From Pseudotamlana haliotis (GTDB lineage Bacteria > Bacteroidota > Bacteroidia > Flavobacteriales > Flavobacteriaceae), in the NCBI RefSeq assembly GCF_008806375.1, contig NZ_WAAT01000028.1:307-64306 (forward strand): DNA of 64,000 bases, given 5' to 3'. The notes beneath the pieces are model-generated. The model saw only the letters and a program-made list of their open reading frames with translations, was not told the origin of the DNA and ran no database searches. The stretch's first letter is position 1; each line of letters begins with the position of its first letter. A program made the translations under genes and the position numbers. Positions 55,145-64,000 of this stretch are shown here, in pieces.

Positions 55145-58100
55145 ATGATTAATAAAATCATTGATTTTTCAATCAATAATAAATTCATTATTGGTTTGCT
55201 AACGCTTACCATAATAGGAGCGGGCATTTGGAGTATGACCCAAGTACCCATCGACGCTGTTCCAGATATTACCAATAACCAAGTTCAAGTGATTACGCAA
55301 GCACCTAATTTAGGGACCGAGGACATTGAGCAATTTGTAACCTACCCAGTAGAAGTGGCCATGAGTAATTTGCCCCAGGTTCAGGAAATTCGATCCATTT
55401 CTCGTTTTGGTTTATCTGTAGTTACTATAGTTTTCGACGATGATATGGGTACCTATTTACCACGTCAATTAGTGGCTGAAAAGCTAAACGAAGTCAAAGA
55501 CCAAATACCAAATGGTTTTGGTGAGCCCTCAATGGGACCAATTTCTTCAGGTTTGGGAGAAATTTATCAATACACACTTAAAGTAAAACCGGAATATAAA
55601 AACAAATATTCGGTAACAGATTTACGAACGATGCAAGATTGGATTGTGCAACGTCAAATGGCAATGGTAGAGGGAGTAGTTGAAGTTAATGCCATTGGTG
55701 GCAAAATTAAGCAATATGAAGTCGCTGTCGACCCCAACGAGCTCCAAGCGATCGGCTTAACAATTACCGAGGTTTTTGAAGCCCTTGAAGCCAACAATCA
55801 AAACACAGGTGGTGCATATATCGAGAAAAACCATCAAGCTAATTTTATTAGAGGTGAAGGTTTGGTACGAAGCTTAGATGATATTAAAAAAATCACCGTG
55901 AAAACCATCAATAATATTCCAATTACCATTGGAGATATTGCTAAAGTACAATTTGGTTCTGCTATTCGTTATGGCGCATTAACCCAAGATGGCGAAGGCG
56001 AAGTTGTTGGGGGGTTAGTAATGATGCTTAAAGGTGCAAATTCAAATGATGTTATCGAGAATGTAAAAGAACGAATGGCTCAAATCGAAAAATCATTGCC
56101 AGAAGGTGTGATTATCGAACCCTTGTTAGACCGTAGTAAATTAATAGCAGAAACAACTTCAACAGTGTCAGGAAACCTTATTGAAGGTGCACTAATAGTA
56201 ATATTTGTTCTAATTTTTTTATTAGGTAATTGGAGAGGTGGTTTAATAGTCGCTTCAACAATTCCTTTATCGCTATTATTCGCATTTATACTAATGAATG
56301 TGTTTGATGTATGGGCTAATTTAATGAGTCTAGGCGCCATAGATTTCGGTATCATTGTCGACGGGGCAGTAATTATTGTAGAAAGCACTGTTTTTTTAAT
56401 AGCTTCTCAAGTCTTAAAAAAACGAAAATTGACATCAAAAGAACGTGATAATGTTGCTGCCGATGCCTCAAAAAAAATGATGAATGCTGCATTTTTTGGT
56501 CAGCTAATTATTCTAATAGTATTCCTGCCCATATTGGCATTAGAAGGCATTGAGGGCAAGATGTTCAAACCAATGGCATTAACTTTTATTTTTGCAATGA
56601 TTGGAGCCATGGTACTTTGTTTGACGTATGTACCAATGATGTCCGCCTTGATTTTAAGAGCACCTAAAAATAACAAACTGTCGTATGGCGATAAATTTGT
56701 GCATTGGGTTGAGGACAAATACCAACCCTTATTGGTAAAAGCCTTACATAAAGGAAAATGGATTATTGGCATTGCTGTCATGCTATTTGGTATTACAGTC
56801 TTTATGTTCACGAAAATGGGTGGAGAATTCATTCCTCAATTGGATGAAGGTGACATTGCCTTCCATGCCATTTTAAAACCAGGAAGTTCCCTTACAGAAA
56901 CTATTGAAACAACGACAAAAATTGAGCAAATTGTAAAAGCTAAATTTCCTGAAGTCGAAAAAATTGTTAGTCGTATTGGAGTTGCCGAAATTCCAACCGA
57001 TCCCATGCCTATGGATATTGCAGATGTATTTGTAATACTGAAACCAAAAAGCGAATGGACTACTGTAACATCTAAAGATGAACTCATCGAACAAATGAAA
57101 AAAGCCGTAGAAATGGTTCCTGGAGTAAATTATGAATTTACACAACCTATTGAAATGCGTTTTAATGAGTTACTTGAAGGTGTTAGAGAAGATATTGCTA
57201 TAAAACTCTATGGAGAAGATATCAATGTATTGTCGCAAAAGGCAGAAGAAATAAGTAAAATTATAGCAGGTACAGATGGTATTGGCGATATGAAAGCAGA
57301 GGCTACAACCGGATTGCCACAATTAACAATCACCTATAACAGAAATAAATTAGCCCAATATGGACTGAAAATAAATACCTTAAATCAAATCGTTCAAACA
57401 GCCTTTGCAGGTGGTACAGCAGGTGTTATTTTTGAAGGTGAAAAGCGATTTGATTTAGTAGTTAGATTAAGTTCTCGTAATCGTAAAGACATAACAGATG
57501 TGCAAAATTTGTATATCAACTTGCCTTCTGGTGCGCAAATTCCGCTTCGCGAAGTAGCTGATATAAGTTACAAAGCTGGTCCAATGCAAATCAGTAGAGA
57601 CAATACAAACCGAAGAACTTATGTAGGGATTAATGTAAGAGGTCGTGATGTAAAATCCTTGGTAGGTGAAATTAAAACTAAACTAGATGCAAAATTAGAA
57701 CTGCCTTCAGGTTATTTTATTCGCTATGGAGGAGCTTTTGAAAATTTAGAGCGTGCCAGTAATCGCTTGCTAACGGTTGTGCCAATAGCGCTTTTACTCA
57801 TTTTTGTTCTTATTTATTTTGCTTTAAAATCCTTACCTCAAACTTTAATGATCTATATCGCAATTCCTATGGCAACCATTGGTGGAGTCGTAGCATTGTG
57901 GTTAAGAGATATGCCATTTAGCATTTCGGCAGGTGTTGGGTTTATTGTTTTGTTTGGTGTTGCTGTTTTAAACGGCTTGGTTATGATTAGTGGACTTAAT
58001 GAATTAAAAGAGGAGGGCGTAACAAACTTAAAAGATAGAATTGTAGAAGGAACTAAACGAAGAATTAGGCCTATTATGTTAACCGCTTTTACAGATGTTT

Positions 58101-59479
58101 TAGGCTTTTTACCTATGGCAATTTCAGCATCAGCTGGAGCCGAAGTACAACGGCCTTTAGCAACAGTTGTAATAGGTGGCTTGTTAACTTCTACATTATT
58201 AACCTTATTCGTTTTACCTATATTGTATCATTGGGTAGAAAACAAATCATTCCATTTTAGAGCTAACAAAAAAGTAATTACAGTTACTACCATTATAGCT
58301 TTTATCTTTTTGTTCCCAATATCTGGAAACGCACAGCAAGAAACAGACAAGTTGCCTACAATTTCTATGCAAGAAGCTGTGAACTTGGCCAAAAAAAACT
58401 ATCCAAGCTTAAAACAACGACAGCTTGAAATTGATAAGCAGAAACAGTTAAAAGGTACGGCTTTCGATTTTGGTACCACACAAATTTTTACAGGGGGAGA
58501 AGAACTAAAGAATGATTCTGGTATTTACACGACTATTGGTCTTGGTCAGTCAAATATTGATGTATTTGGCATAGCACCAAAACAAAAATTATTTGAGCAA
58601 CGTATTCAATTAGCAGAAAAAGCTTTTCAGCTTTCAGAGTTGGAATTAGAGTTGGAAGTTAAAAAAATGTGGGCAAATGCCTTTAAAAGTAAGCGAAATT
58701 ATAATCTATATAAAGAGCTGGATTCCATTTATGTAAACTTTGAAAATGCAGTAGCATTAAATTATGAAGTAGAAGCTATATCAAAATTGGAATATTCCGC
58801 TGCTAAAAACCAAGCCTTACAGATAAGAAGTAAGTTAATGCAATCAAAAAGTGAATACACTATGGCATTACAGCAATTAAACCTTTGGCTGGTTTCAGAT
58901 GTACTTTATACGGTATCAGATAACATTGAGATAGCGAGCGAAATAAATGTAGAAACCTTTAATTTAGAAGCGCACCCTTTATATGCATTTTCGCAACTTC
59001 AAGTAGCAGAAGCCGAAGCAAACTATAAAGCTGCTAAAGCTGAAAACCTGCCAAAATTCAATATTCAAGGTGGCTTGCAAAAAGTTAATGGGAATTCTGG
59101 ATTTTATACCTATCAAGCAGGTATTTCCATGCCGTTTTTATCTGGTACAACTAAATCACAGATTAGAACTGCACAGATCGATAAACAAATTGCCGAAACC
59201 AATATGCTGTTTAAACAACAGGAAGTGCAATCTAGATTTAATCAAGCCAAAGAGAATTACAAAAAATGGGAAACGACCTGGCTGTTCTATAAGAATGAGG
59301 TATTACCACTTATTAAGGATCAAAAAACAGGAGCTTTGTTTGCTTATCGAGAAGGCGAAATTGATTACTCAGCTTTCACGCAACTTATAAATGAAGCAAT
59401 TCAATCAGAATTGCAAGCACAAATAGCTTTAGTAAACTATCTAGAAAGCATATTTCAACTACAATATTTTAATCAATAA
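55145..59479 (+). CDS. CzcA/CusA-type RND metal efflux pump fused to a TolC-like outer-membrane domain
   Basis: This 1444-residue protein has two parts. Residues 1-1035 are a heavy-metal RND pump with 12 membrane segments; the proton-relay motif DFGIIVDGAVIIVE (residues 400-413) marks the metal (HME) class. Residues 1041-1063 form a second signal-peptide-like segment ending GNA at 1063, followed by a TolC/CzcC-like domain (SMQEAVNLAKKNYPSLKQRQ, then long coiled coil, to 1444). The single frame has no internal stop. Cleavage after the second segment would free the outer-membrane channel. It exports Zn, Co, Cd or Ni with the adaptor encoded downstream. Confidence 0.9.
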   Translation: MINKIIDFSINNKFIIGLLTLTIIGAGIWSMTQVPIDAVPDITNNQVQVITQAPNLGTEDIEQFVTYPVEVAMSNLPQVQEIRSISRFGLSVVTIVFDDDMGTYLPRQLVAEKLNEVKDQIPNGFGEPSMGPISSGLGEIYQYTLKVKPEYKNKYSVTDLRTMQDWIVQRQMAMVEGVVEVNAIGGKIKQYEVAVDPNELQAIGLTITEVFEALEANNQNTGGAYIEKNHQANFIRGEGLVRSLDDIKKITVKTINNIPITIGDIAKVQFGSAIRYGALTQDGEGEVVGGLVMMLKGANSNDVIENVKERMAQIEKSLPEGVIIEPLLDRSKLIAETTSTVSGNLIEGALIVIFVLIFLLGNWRGGLIVASTIPLSLLFAFILMNVFDVWANLMSLGAIDFGIIVDGAVIIVESTVFLIASQVLKKRKLTSKERDNVAADASKKMMNAAFFGQLIILIVFLPILALEGIEGKMFKPMALTFIFAMIGAMVLCLTYVPMMSALILRAPKNNKLSYGDKFVHWVEDKYQPLLVKALHKGKWIIGIAVMLFGITVFMFTKMGGEFIPQLDEGDIAFHAILKPGSSLTETIETTTKIEQIVKAKFPEVEKIVSRIGVAEIPTDPMPMDIADVFVILKPKSEWTTVTSKDELIEQMKKAVEMVPGVNYEFTQPIEMRFNELLEGVREDIAIKLYGEDINVLSQKAEEISKIIAGTDGIGDMKAEATTGLPQLTITYNRNKLAQYGLKINTLNQIVQTAFAGGTAGVIFEGEKRFDLVVRLSSRNRKDITDVQNLYINLPSGAQIPLREVADISYKAGPMQISRDNTNRRTYVGINVRGRDVKSLVGEIKTKLDAKLELPSGYFIRYGGAFENLERASNRLLTVVPIALLLIFVLIYFALKSLPQTLMIYIAIPMATIGGVVALWLRDMPFSISAGVGFIVLFGVAVLNGLVMISGLNELKEEGVTNLKDRIVEGTKRRIRPIMLTAFTDVLGFLPMAISASAGAEVQRPLATVVIGGLLTSTLLTLFVLPILYHWVENKSFHFRANKKVITVTTIIAFIFLFPISGNAQQETDKLPTISMQEAVNLAKKNYPSLKQRQLEIDKQKQLKGTAFDFGTTQIFTGGEELKNDSGIYTTIGLGQSNIDVFGIAPKQKLFEQRIQLAEKAFQLSELELELEVKKMWANAFKSKRNYNLYKELDSIYVNFENAVALNYEVEAISKLEYSAAKNQALQIRSKLMQSKSEYTMALQQLNLWLVSDVLYTVSDNIEIASEINVETFNLEAHPLYAFSQLQVAEAEANYKAAKAENLPKFNIQGGLQKVNGNSGFYTYQAGISMPFLSGTTKSQIRTAQIDKQIAETNMLFKQQEVQSRFNQAKENYKKWETTWLFYKNEVLPLIKDQKTGALFAYREGEIDYSAFTQLINEAIQSELQAQIALVNYLESIFQLQYFNQ

Positions 59480-59542
59480 GAAAATGAAGCCCATAATGGG
59501 TATTTGTAAATAAAGGTCAATACACTTACAAAATTTTAGACA

Positions 59543-60745
59543 ATGAAAAATATACTAAATATAATCCTCACACTTTTTATAGTATCAATTATAGCAACAG
59601 CGTGTGGAAATAAAGAAAGCCATAAAGAAGGTGATGGTCATGCACATAATGAAGATGCAAAACCAGAAAATGATGACCACCATAATGAAGAAGAAGTGAT
59701 GCTATCACAAAATCAGTTTGATGCGTTAAAAATGAAAATAGACGCCCTAGCAATGCGTAATATGAGTGGTTATGTAGAAGCCAATGGTACATTAGAAGTG
59801 CCTCCGCAAAGTGAAGCGGCAATAACTTCGGTAGTTGGTGCAAATGTCGTATCAATAAAAGTAATTGAAGGTGATAAAGTAAATAAAGGTCAGGTTGTTG
59901 CCTATCTATCGCATCCTAACATAATAAAAATACAGACCGATTATTTGAATGCTTTTAGCAATAGTAATTTTTTAAAGAAGAATTTCGAACGTCAACAAAA
60001 GTTATATGATGCAGGAGTTGGTTCTGGTGCAAATTTTCAAAAAGCTGAAGCCGAATATGAGGCTTCTAAAGCTATGGTAAATGGTTTGGAGGCCCAGTTG
60101 AAACTATTAAATATTAATACGTTAGCTGTACGAAATGGAACTATAGTACAAAGTATTTCATTGCGAAGCCCAATAGATGGTTTTGTTCAAAAGGTTGAAG
60201 TCAAAACAGGGCAATTTGTAGAACCCCAAACCGAACTTTTTGAAATCGTAAATACAGATCACGTTCATGCAGATTTAATGGTGTTTGAAAAAGATGTGCA
60301 TAAAGTAAAAAAAGGTCAAAAAGTAATCTTTAATGTCCAAACAATGCAGGGTGAAGAACTAACAGCAGAAATCTATTCGGTAAGTAAAACATTTGAAGAC
60401 AACCCTAAAGCGGTACATGTGCACGCAGAGATTGAAAATAAAAAAAATAGCCTTATTCCCGGAATGTATATACAAGGGAAAATCTTAATAGAAAATTCGG
60501 AAATAGTGGCCTTGCCCGAAAGTGCAATAGTAAAAGAGGGTAATAAATTTTTTGCGTTTTCCGCTGAAAGGGAAAATGAAGCATGGGCTTTTAAACCAGT
60601 AGAAGTGATTTTGGGCGCAAAAGATGGCGATTGGGTAGCTATCCAATTTGTGGAAGAAATTAAACCAGATATAAAATTTGCTTATAATAATGCCTATTAC
60701 CTTATAGCAGAAATGAAAAAGGGAGAAGCAGAGCACGCACATTAA
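59543..60745 (+). CDS. CzcB-type periplasmic adaptor of the RND metal pump
   Basis: This 400-residue lipoprotein (signal ending IIATACGN, Cys at residue 21) has a His/Asp/Glu-rich N-terminus (residues 27-51, GHAHNE and DDHHNEEE), a biotin-lipoyl hairpin with a coiled-coil stretch (about 95-205) and a membrane-proximal domain. It links the inner-membrane pump to the TolC-like channel. The His-rich end, repeated at the C-terminus (EAEHAH), probably binds metal. It lies 63 bp after the pump gene and 2 bp before a Fur-family regulator. Confidence 0.9.
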   Translation: MKNILNIILTLFIVSIIATACGNKESHKEGDGHAHNEDAKPENDDHHNEEEVMLSQNQFDALKMKIDALAMRNMSGYVEANGTLEVPPQSEAAITSVVGANVVSIKVIEGDKVNKGQVVAYLSHPNIIKIQTDYLNAFSNSNFLKKNFERQQKLYDAGVGSGANFQKAEAEYEASKAMVNGLEAQLKLLNINTLAVRNGTIVQSISLRSPIDGFVQKVEVKTGQFVEPQTELFEIVNTDHVHADLMVFEKDVHKVKKGQKVIFNVQTMQGEELTAEIYSVSKTFEDNPKAVHVHAEIENKKNSLIPGMYIQGKILIENSEIVALPESAIVKEGNKFFAFSAERENEAWAFKPVEVILGAKDGDWVAIQFVEEIKPDIKFAYNNAYYLIAEMKKGEAEHAH

Positions 60746-60747
60746 TT

Positions 60748-61164
60748 ATGCAAACAATCGAACAATTATTAGAGTCAAAAAATATTCGCGTTACGGCAAT
60801 GCGCTTATTAATTTATAAGTTTCTTGTAAATAAACAAGTAGCGGTGACCTTAAGTGATATAGAAAATACTTTTGAAAAAGCAGATAGAACCACCTTGTAC
60901 AGAACTATTAAAACATTTGAGGAAAATGCTATTGTACATCAGATAGATGATGGAACAGGAATTACAAAATATGCTTTGTGTGAAATTGGATGTAATTGCG
61001 AAATTGAAACCGATTTACATTTGCATTTTCATTGCAATAACTGTGGTGAAACCATTTGCTTAACAGAACATAAAATTCCACAAATTAAAGTGCCTGAAGG
61101 TTTCGTTTCTGAAAACGTAAACTTGGTTGTTAAAGGTGTTTGTGATAAATGTAGCGGACAATAA
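60748..61164 (+). CDS. Fur family transcriptional regulator (Zur-like)
   Basis: This 138-residue metalloregulator has a winged-HTH N-domain (residues 1-75, TALRLLIYK-like TAMRLLIYKFLVNKQ and DRTTLYRTIKTFEENA) and a metal-binding C-domain with HLHFHCNNCGETICL and a final CDKC. The two CxxC pairs hold structural zinc. It is translationally close to the adaptor and most likely controls this operon in response to zinc or a related metal; the operator candidate at 54497 is unproven. Confidence 0.85.
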   Translation: MQTIEQLLESKNIRVTAMRLLIYKFLVNKQVAVTLSDIENTFEKADRTTLYRTIKTFEENAIVHQIDDGTGITKYALCEIGCNCEIETDLHLHFHCNNCGETICLTEHKIPQIKVPEGFVSENVNLVVKGVCDKCSGQ

Positions 61165-61218
61165 TTGCACTTCCATTGCACGAATTATTAAACTACTTTT
61201 AATCAAAAGTATAAGGAC

Positions 61219-61581
61219 ATGAAGTTTAATGTAAAAATTCCAAAACATCTTAAACAAGTCTACCATAAAGAATTGAAATATTATCGCTACTATTTAAGAG
61301 TTAAGCAGTATAGCAAGGCTTGGTATCATTTAGAAAGAAGTCATATTATTGGCCAATCTTACCCTGTTCAGCACATGAATTCGCATTGGTTAATGCTAAA
61401 GTTTGGTTTGATGCAAAAAGATACTAAAGAAGTATTCGGACAAATATTAAGGTTGCTTGTTGGTGGTTGGAAATCATTTATAAACCACGTGCCTCTTGGT
61501 AATACCGGAGGTGCCAATGTGCCTCCATTAAAGCCTATGCCTATTCCTGATGATATTAAGAATTTAATGCAAATGAGATGA
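61219..61581 (+). CDS. DUF3703-like protein of the metal module
   Basis: This 120-residue basic, aromatic-rich protein has no membrane segment. The pattern (YRYYLRVKQYSKAWYHLERSHIIGQSYPVQHMNSHWLML, shortened here to LERSHIIGQSYP) matches DUF3703 family proteins, which accompany metal exporters in flavobacteria. Function is unknown. It overlaps the P-type ATPase by 4 bp, implying coupled translation. Confidence 0.75.
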   Translation: MKFNVKIPKHLKQVYHKELKYYRYYLRVKQYSKAWYHLERSHIIGQSYPVQHMNSHWLMLKFGLMQKDTKEVFGQILRLLVGGWKSFINHVPLGNTGGANVPPLKPMPIPDDIKNLMQMR

Positions 61582-63530
61582 AAAAAAAGAAAGTCAATTT
61601 AAGACATTTAAAACCAAATTCAGAAGAGCAACATAGTTACGATGATGGTCACAATCATAGTGGCAGTTCAAGTAATATTAAAGCCTATATTCCAGCAATC
61701 ATAAGTTTTACAATGCTAATTATTGGTATCGCATTAGATTATTTTGATGTTAACTTCTTCAAGGATTGGGTGCGTATTATTTGGTATGGCATAGCTTATT
61801 TGCCAGTGGGGTTACCTGTAGTTAAAGAGGGTTGGGAGAGCATTAAAAAAGGTGATGTGTTTACAGAGTTTTTATTAATGTCTATAGCCACTATTGGAGC
61901 ATTCATTATTGGCGAATACCCAGAGGGGGTTGCGGTTATGTTATTTTATGCTGTTGGTGAATTATTTCAAAATGCAGCAGTTAACAGAGCAAAAGGAAAT
62001 ATAAAAGCTTTATTGGATGTCAGACCAAATGAAGCCTTAGTATATCGAAATAATGATTATGTATCTGTAAATCCAGAAACGGTTCAAATTGGTGAAAAAG
62101 TGCAAGTACGTGTTGGCGAAAAAATCCCTTTAGATGGTGTTCTACTTTCCGACAAAGGTTCATTCAACACAGCAGCATTAACAGGAGAAAGTAAACCAAG
62201 TACGATTTTAAAAGGAGAAAAAGTATTTGCAGGAAGCATCAATTTAGATGGTGTCATTGAAATAGAAACCACCAAAGAATTTAAGGATAGTTCCATTGCA
62301 CGTATTCTCGATATGGTGCAGAATGCAACATCTCGTAAATCTAAAACAGAATTGTTCATTAGAAAATTTGCTAGAATATATACACCAATTGTCGTGTTTT
62401 TAGCAATAGGTGTTACGTTACTACCGTATTTTTTTGTAGACGATTATGTGTTTAGAGATTGGCTGTATAGAGCATTAATATTCTTGGTAATCTCTTGTCC
62501 GTGTGCATTAGTTATTTCTATTCCGTTAGGCTATTTCGGTGGCTTGGGCGCCGCTTCAAAAAATGGAATTTTATTTAAAGGCGCTTCGTTCTTGGATGTC
62601 ATGACCAAGGTAAATACTTTGGTAATGGACAAGACAGGAACGGTTACTAAAGGTGTTTTTAAAATAAAAGAAATCAAAGCTATTGGATGGGATGAAAAAG
62701 AATTTATGAAGTACCTAATGGCTATGGAGGAGCAATCCACGCATCCCATCGCAAAGGCTATTTTAGAATATAAAGATGAAAGTTCAGCTTGTAAAGCTTC
62801 AGACGTTACTGAAATAGCTGGAAAAGGATTAAAAGGTAACATAAATAGTAAGATTGTTTTAGTTGGAAATAAAGCGTTGATGACTGCTAATAAAATCGAT
62901 GTACCAACCGAAACCCAATCTATTGTAGAGTCCATTGTATTAGTTGCTATAGATAATAAATTCGCAGGTTATGTGGTTATTGCAGATCAATTAAAAGAAG
63001 ACGCAAAAGAAACAATTACAGCCTTACATAAAGTTGGTGTTAATAGTATAATGATGCTCTCTGGAGATAAAGATTCCATTACGCAACAAGTAGCAAGAGA
63101 ATTAAATATTGAAAAGGCTAAAGGTGGTTTGTTACCAGAAGATAAATTAAATGAAGTTGAGCTTTTAAAACAAAATCCTGAAAATAAAATTGCTTTTATA
63201 GGTGATGGTATTAATGACGCACCAGTTTTAGCAGCAAGTGATGTAGGAATAGCAATGGGTGGTTTAGGAAGTGATGTCGCTATTGAAACAGCAGATGTTA
63301 TCATTCAAACAGACCAACCTTCAAAAGTGGTAAAGGCGATTAAAATTAGTCGTTCCACACGTAAAATCGTTTGGCAAAATATCGTATTAGCTTTTGGGGT
63401 AAAAGTAATTGTAATGATTTTAGGAGCAGGAGGTTTGGCTACCATGTGGGAAGCGGTATTTGCAGATGTAGGAGTGGCATTATTGGCTATTTTAAATGCG
63501 GTTAGGTTGCAGCGCATGCATTGGGATTAA
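61578..63530 (+). CDS. heavy-metal translocating P1B-type ATPase (Zn/Cd-type)
   Basis: This 650-residue inner-membrane ATPase exports metal ions. Features in order are a short His-rich N-terminus (HSYDDGHNHSGSSS) instead of a full HMA domain, membrane segments, SCPCAL near residue 305 (CPC metal site), phosphorylated DKTGT at 351, HP motif STHPIA near 392 and GDGINDAP near 541. The CPC plus the neighbouring Czc-type genes favours Zn/Cd/Pb. The start overlaps the DUF3703 gene. Confidence 0.93.
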   Translation: MKKKKVNLRHLKPNSEEQHSYDDGHNHSGSSSNIKAYIPAIISFTMLIIGIALDYFDVNFFKDWVRIIWYGIAYLPVGLPVVKEGWESIKKGDVFTEFLLMSIATIGAFIIGEYPEGVAVMLFYAVGELFQNAAVNRAKGNIKALLDVRPNEALVYRNNDYVSVNPETVQIGEKVQVRVGEKIPLDGVLLSDKGSFNTAALTGESKPSTILKGEKVFAGSINLDGVIEIETTKEFKDSSIARILDMVQNATSRKSKTELFIRKFARIYTPIVVFLAIGVTLLPYFFVDDYVFRDWLYRALIFLVISCPCALVISIPLGYFGGLGAASKNGILFKGASFLDVMTKVNTLVMDKTGTVTKGVFKIKEIKAIGWDEKEFMKYLMAMEEQSTHPIAKAILEYKDESSACKASDVTEIAGKGLKGNINSKIVLVGNKALMTANKIDVPTETQSIVESIVLVAIDNKFAGYVVIADQLKEDAKETITALHKVGVNSIMMLSGDKDSITQQVARELNIEKAKGGLLPEDKLNEVELLKQNPENKIAFIGDGINDAPVLAASDVGIAMGGLGSDVAIETADVIIQTDQPSKVVKAIKISRSTRKIVWQNIVLAFGVKVIVMILGAGGLATMWEAVFADVGVALLAILNAVRLQRMHWD

Positions 63531-63575
63531 TAGTTTAAACTTTTGTTAATCAAATCAACATATTATTAAATTTTG

Positions 63576-63583
63576 TAACTTCG
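63576..63583 (+). promoter_or_regulatory. candidate -7 box for the HYC_CC_PP-type gene
   Basis: TAACTTCG differs at one base from TANNTTTG and lies 8 bp before the ATG. The spacing is short. Confidence 0.35.
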
Positions 63584-63591
63584 CATTCAGT

Positions 63592-64000
63592 ATGAAGCAA
63601 GTAACCCATAAAATAATGTCCGTGTTAATGGCTTTTGTAGTGTTATTCTCTACATTGTCATTTACGCTCAATATCCATTATTGTGGGGATAATTTGGTTG
63701 AAACAGCTATATTCCATAAAGCGAAAGGTTGTGGAATGGAAATGCAAAACCCTTTAGCCGAAGGTTGTTCGATTACTAAAAAGAACTGCTGTAATGATGT
63801 GCAATTGCTAGTCGATGGTCAAGACGAACTACAACTTCAACTTGACAAAATTACTTTTGAGCAACAAGTTTTTATCGCCACCTTCGTTTACACATACATT
63901 AATCTTTTTGAAGGTTTAGATAACAATGTATCTTCTTACGAAGAATACAAGCCGCCACTCGTCATAAAAGAAATCTTCAAGATTGACGAGACTTATTTAA
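63592..64000 (+). CDS. HYC_CC_PP family-like protein (partial, cut by the window end)
   Basis: An ATG-started frame runs 136 codons to the window end without a stop. It has a signal peptide (LMAFVVLFSTLSFTL), IHYCGD, a KKNCCND pair of cysteines and YKPPL near the end, the three landmarks of HYC_CC_PP proteins found in flavobacterial metal operons. They probably bind metal outside the cytoplasm. Only a few residues are likely missing. Confidence 0.8.
   Translation, partial: MKQVTHKIMSVLMAFVVLFSTLSFTLNIHYCGDNLVETAIFHKAKGCGMEMQNPLAEGCSITKKNCCNDVQLLVDGQDELQLQLDKITFEQQVFIATFVYTYINLFEGLDNNVSSYEEYKPPLVIKEIFKIDETYL

Noticed and set aside
56080-57145. Long minus-strand open frames within the RND pump
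   Set aside because: They mirror the strong codon pattern of the pump gene and show no protein motif; they are antisense shadows.
62084-63517. Minus-strand open frames within the P-type ATPase
   Set aside because: Low-complexity Ser/Thr/Ile-rich translations opposite a well-supported gene; shadows.
36384-64000. Second copy of the tRNA-Arg 3' end as the right attachment site
   Set aside because: I looked for the T-loop and acceptor sequence downstream and saw no convincing copy; the right end remains unplaced.
1-64000. CRISPR arrays, insertion sequences, rRNA genes
   Set aside because: No regularly spaced repeats of CRISPR size, no transposase and no rRNA sequence was seen.

Overview
The window is low-GC chromosomal DNA of a marine-type member of the Bacteroidota, most likely family Flavobacteriaceae; I cannot name the genus. 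The evidence is the GYDIA-type GHMP kinase beside a class II HMG-CoA reductase, TANNTTTG-like promoter boxes, weak Shine-Dalgarno sequences, an FtsZ with a very long acidic tail, an IntDOT-like integrase with an RteC homologue, and HYC_CC_PP-type small proteins.

Region 1 (1-20 kb) is housekeeping: a bile-acid:Na+ symporter-family transporter, two mevalonate-pathway genes, a DPP-IV-like peptidase followed by two tandem POT peptide transporters (a peptide-use cluster), a thioredoxin-like protein, a minus-strand run surE > small membrane protein > lpxB > NlpC/P60 lipoprotein > comEC, a tail-specific protease, a DppC-like permease, engB and an alpha/beta hydrolase.

Region 2 (20-36.4 kb) is a complete-looking dcw cell-wall and division cluster: mraZ, rsmH, ftsL-like, ftsI, murE, mraY, murD, ftsW, murG, murC, ftsQ, ftsA, ftsZ, then a GatB/YqeY gene. 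It is preceded by three exact 10-bp-spaced GTGGTA repeats, a textbook MraZ operator. murF, murB and ddl are absent from it.

Region 3 (36.4-54.4 kb) is an accessory island beginning at a tRNA-Arg(TCG) gene: tyrosine integrase, RteC-like regulator, excisionase-like HTH protein, a DnaD-like/DnaC-like replication pair, then defence genes. These are Kiwa (KwaA+KwaB), a small PD-(D/E)XK-like protein, and a type I restriction-modification locus (hsdM-hsdS ... hsdR) whose hsdS-hsdR gap carries DUF2971, Fic and Abi_2 (HEPN) genes. The gap is built of two cargo cassettes, each bounded on the left by an hsdS 3' end and on the right by an hsdR 5' end, with a fused pair of remnants between them. An ncRNA-like hairpin precedes the Abi gene, and near-identical palindromes flank the fic gene. 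An extracellular endonuclease I follows. I found no relaxase and no right-hand att copy, so the island's right boundary is not fixed.

Region 4 (54.5-64 kb) is a metal-resistance operon: a Cys/His-rich small protein, a CzcA-type RND pump fused to a TolC-like domain through an internal signal-peptide-like segment, a CzcB-type adaptor, a Fur-family regulator, a DUF3703 protein, a Zn/Cd-type P1B ATPase, and an HYC_CC_PP-type protein cut by the window end. It probably exports Zn, Cd or Co under control of the Fur-family protein.
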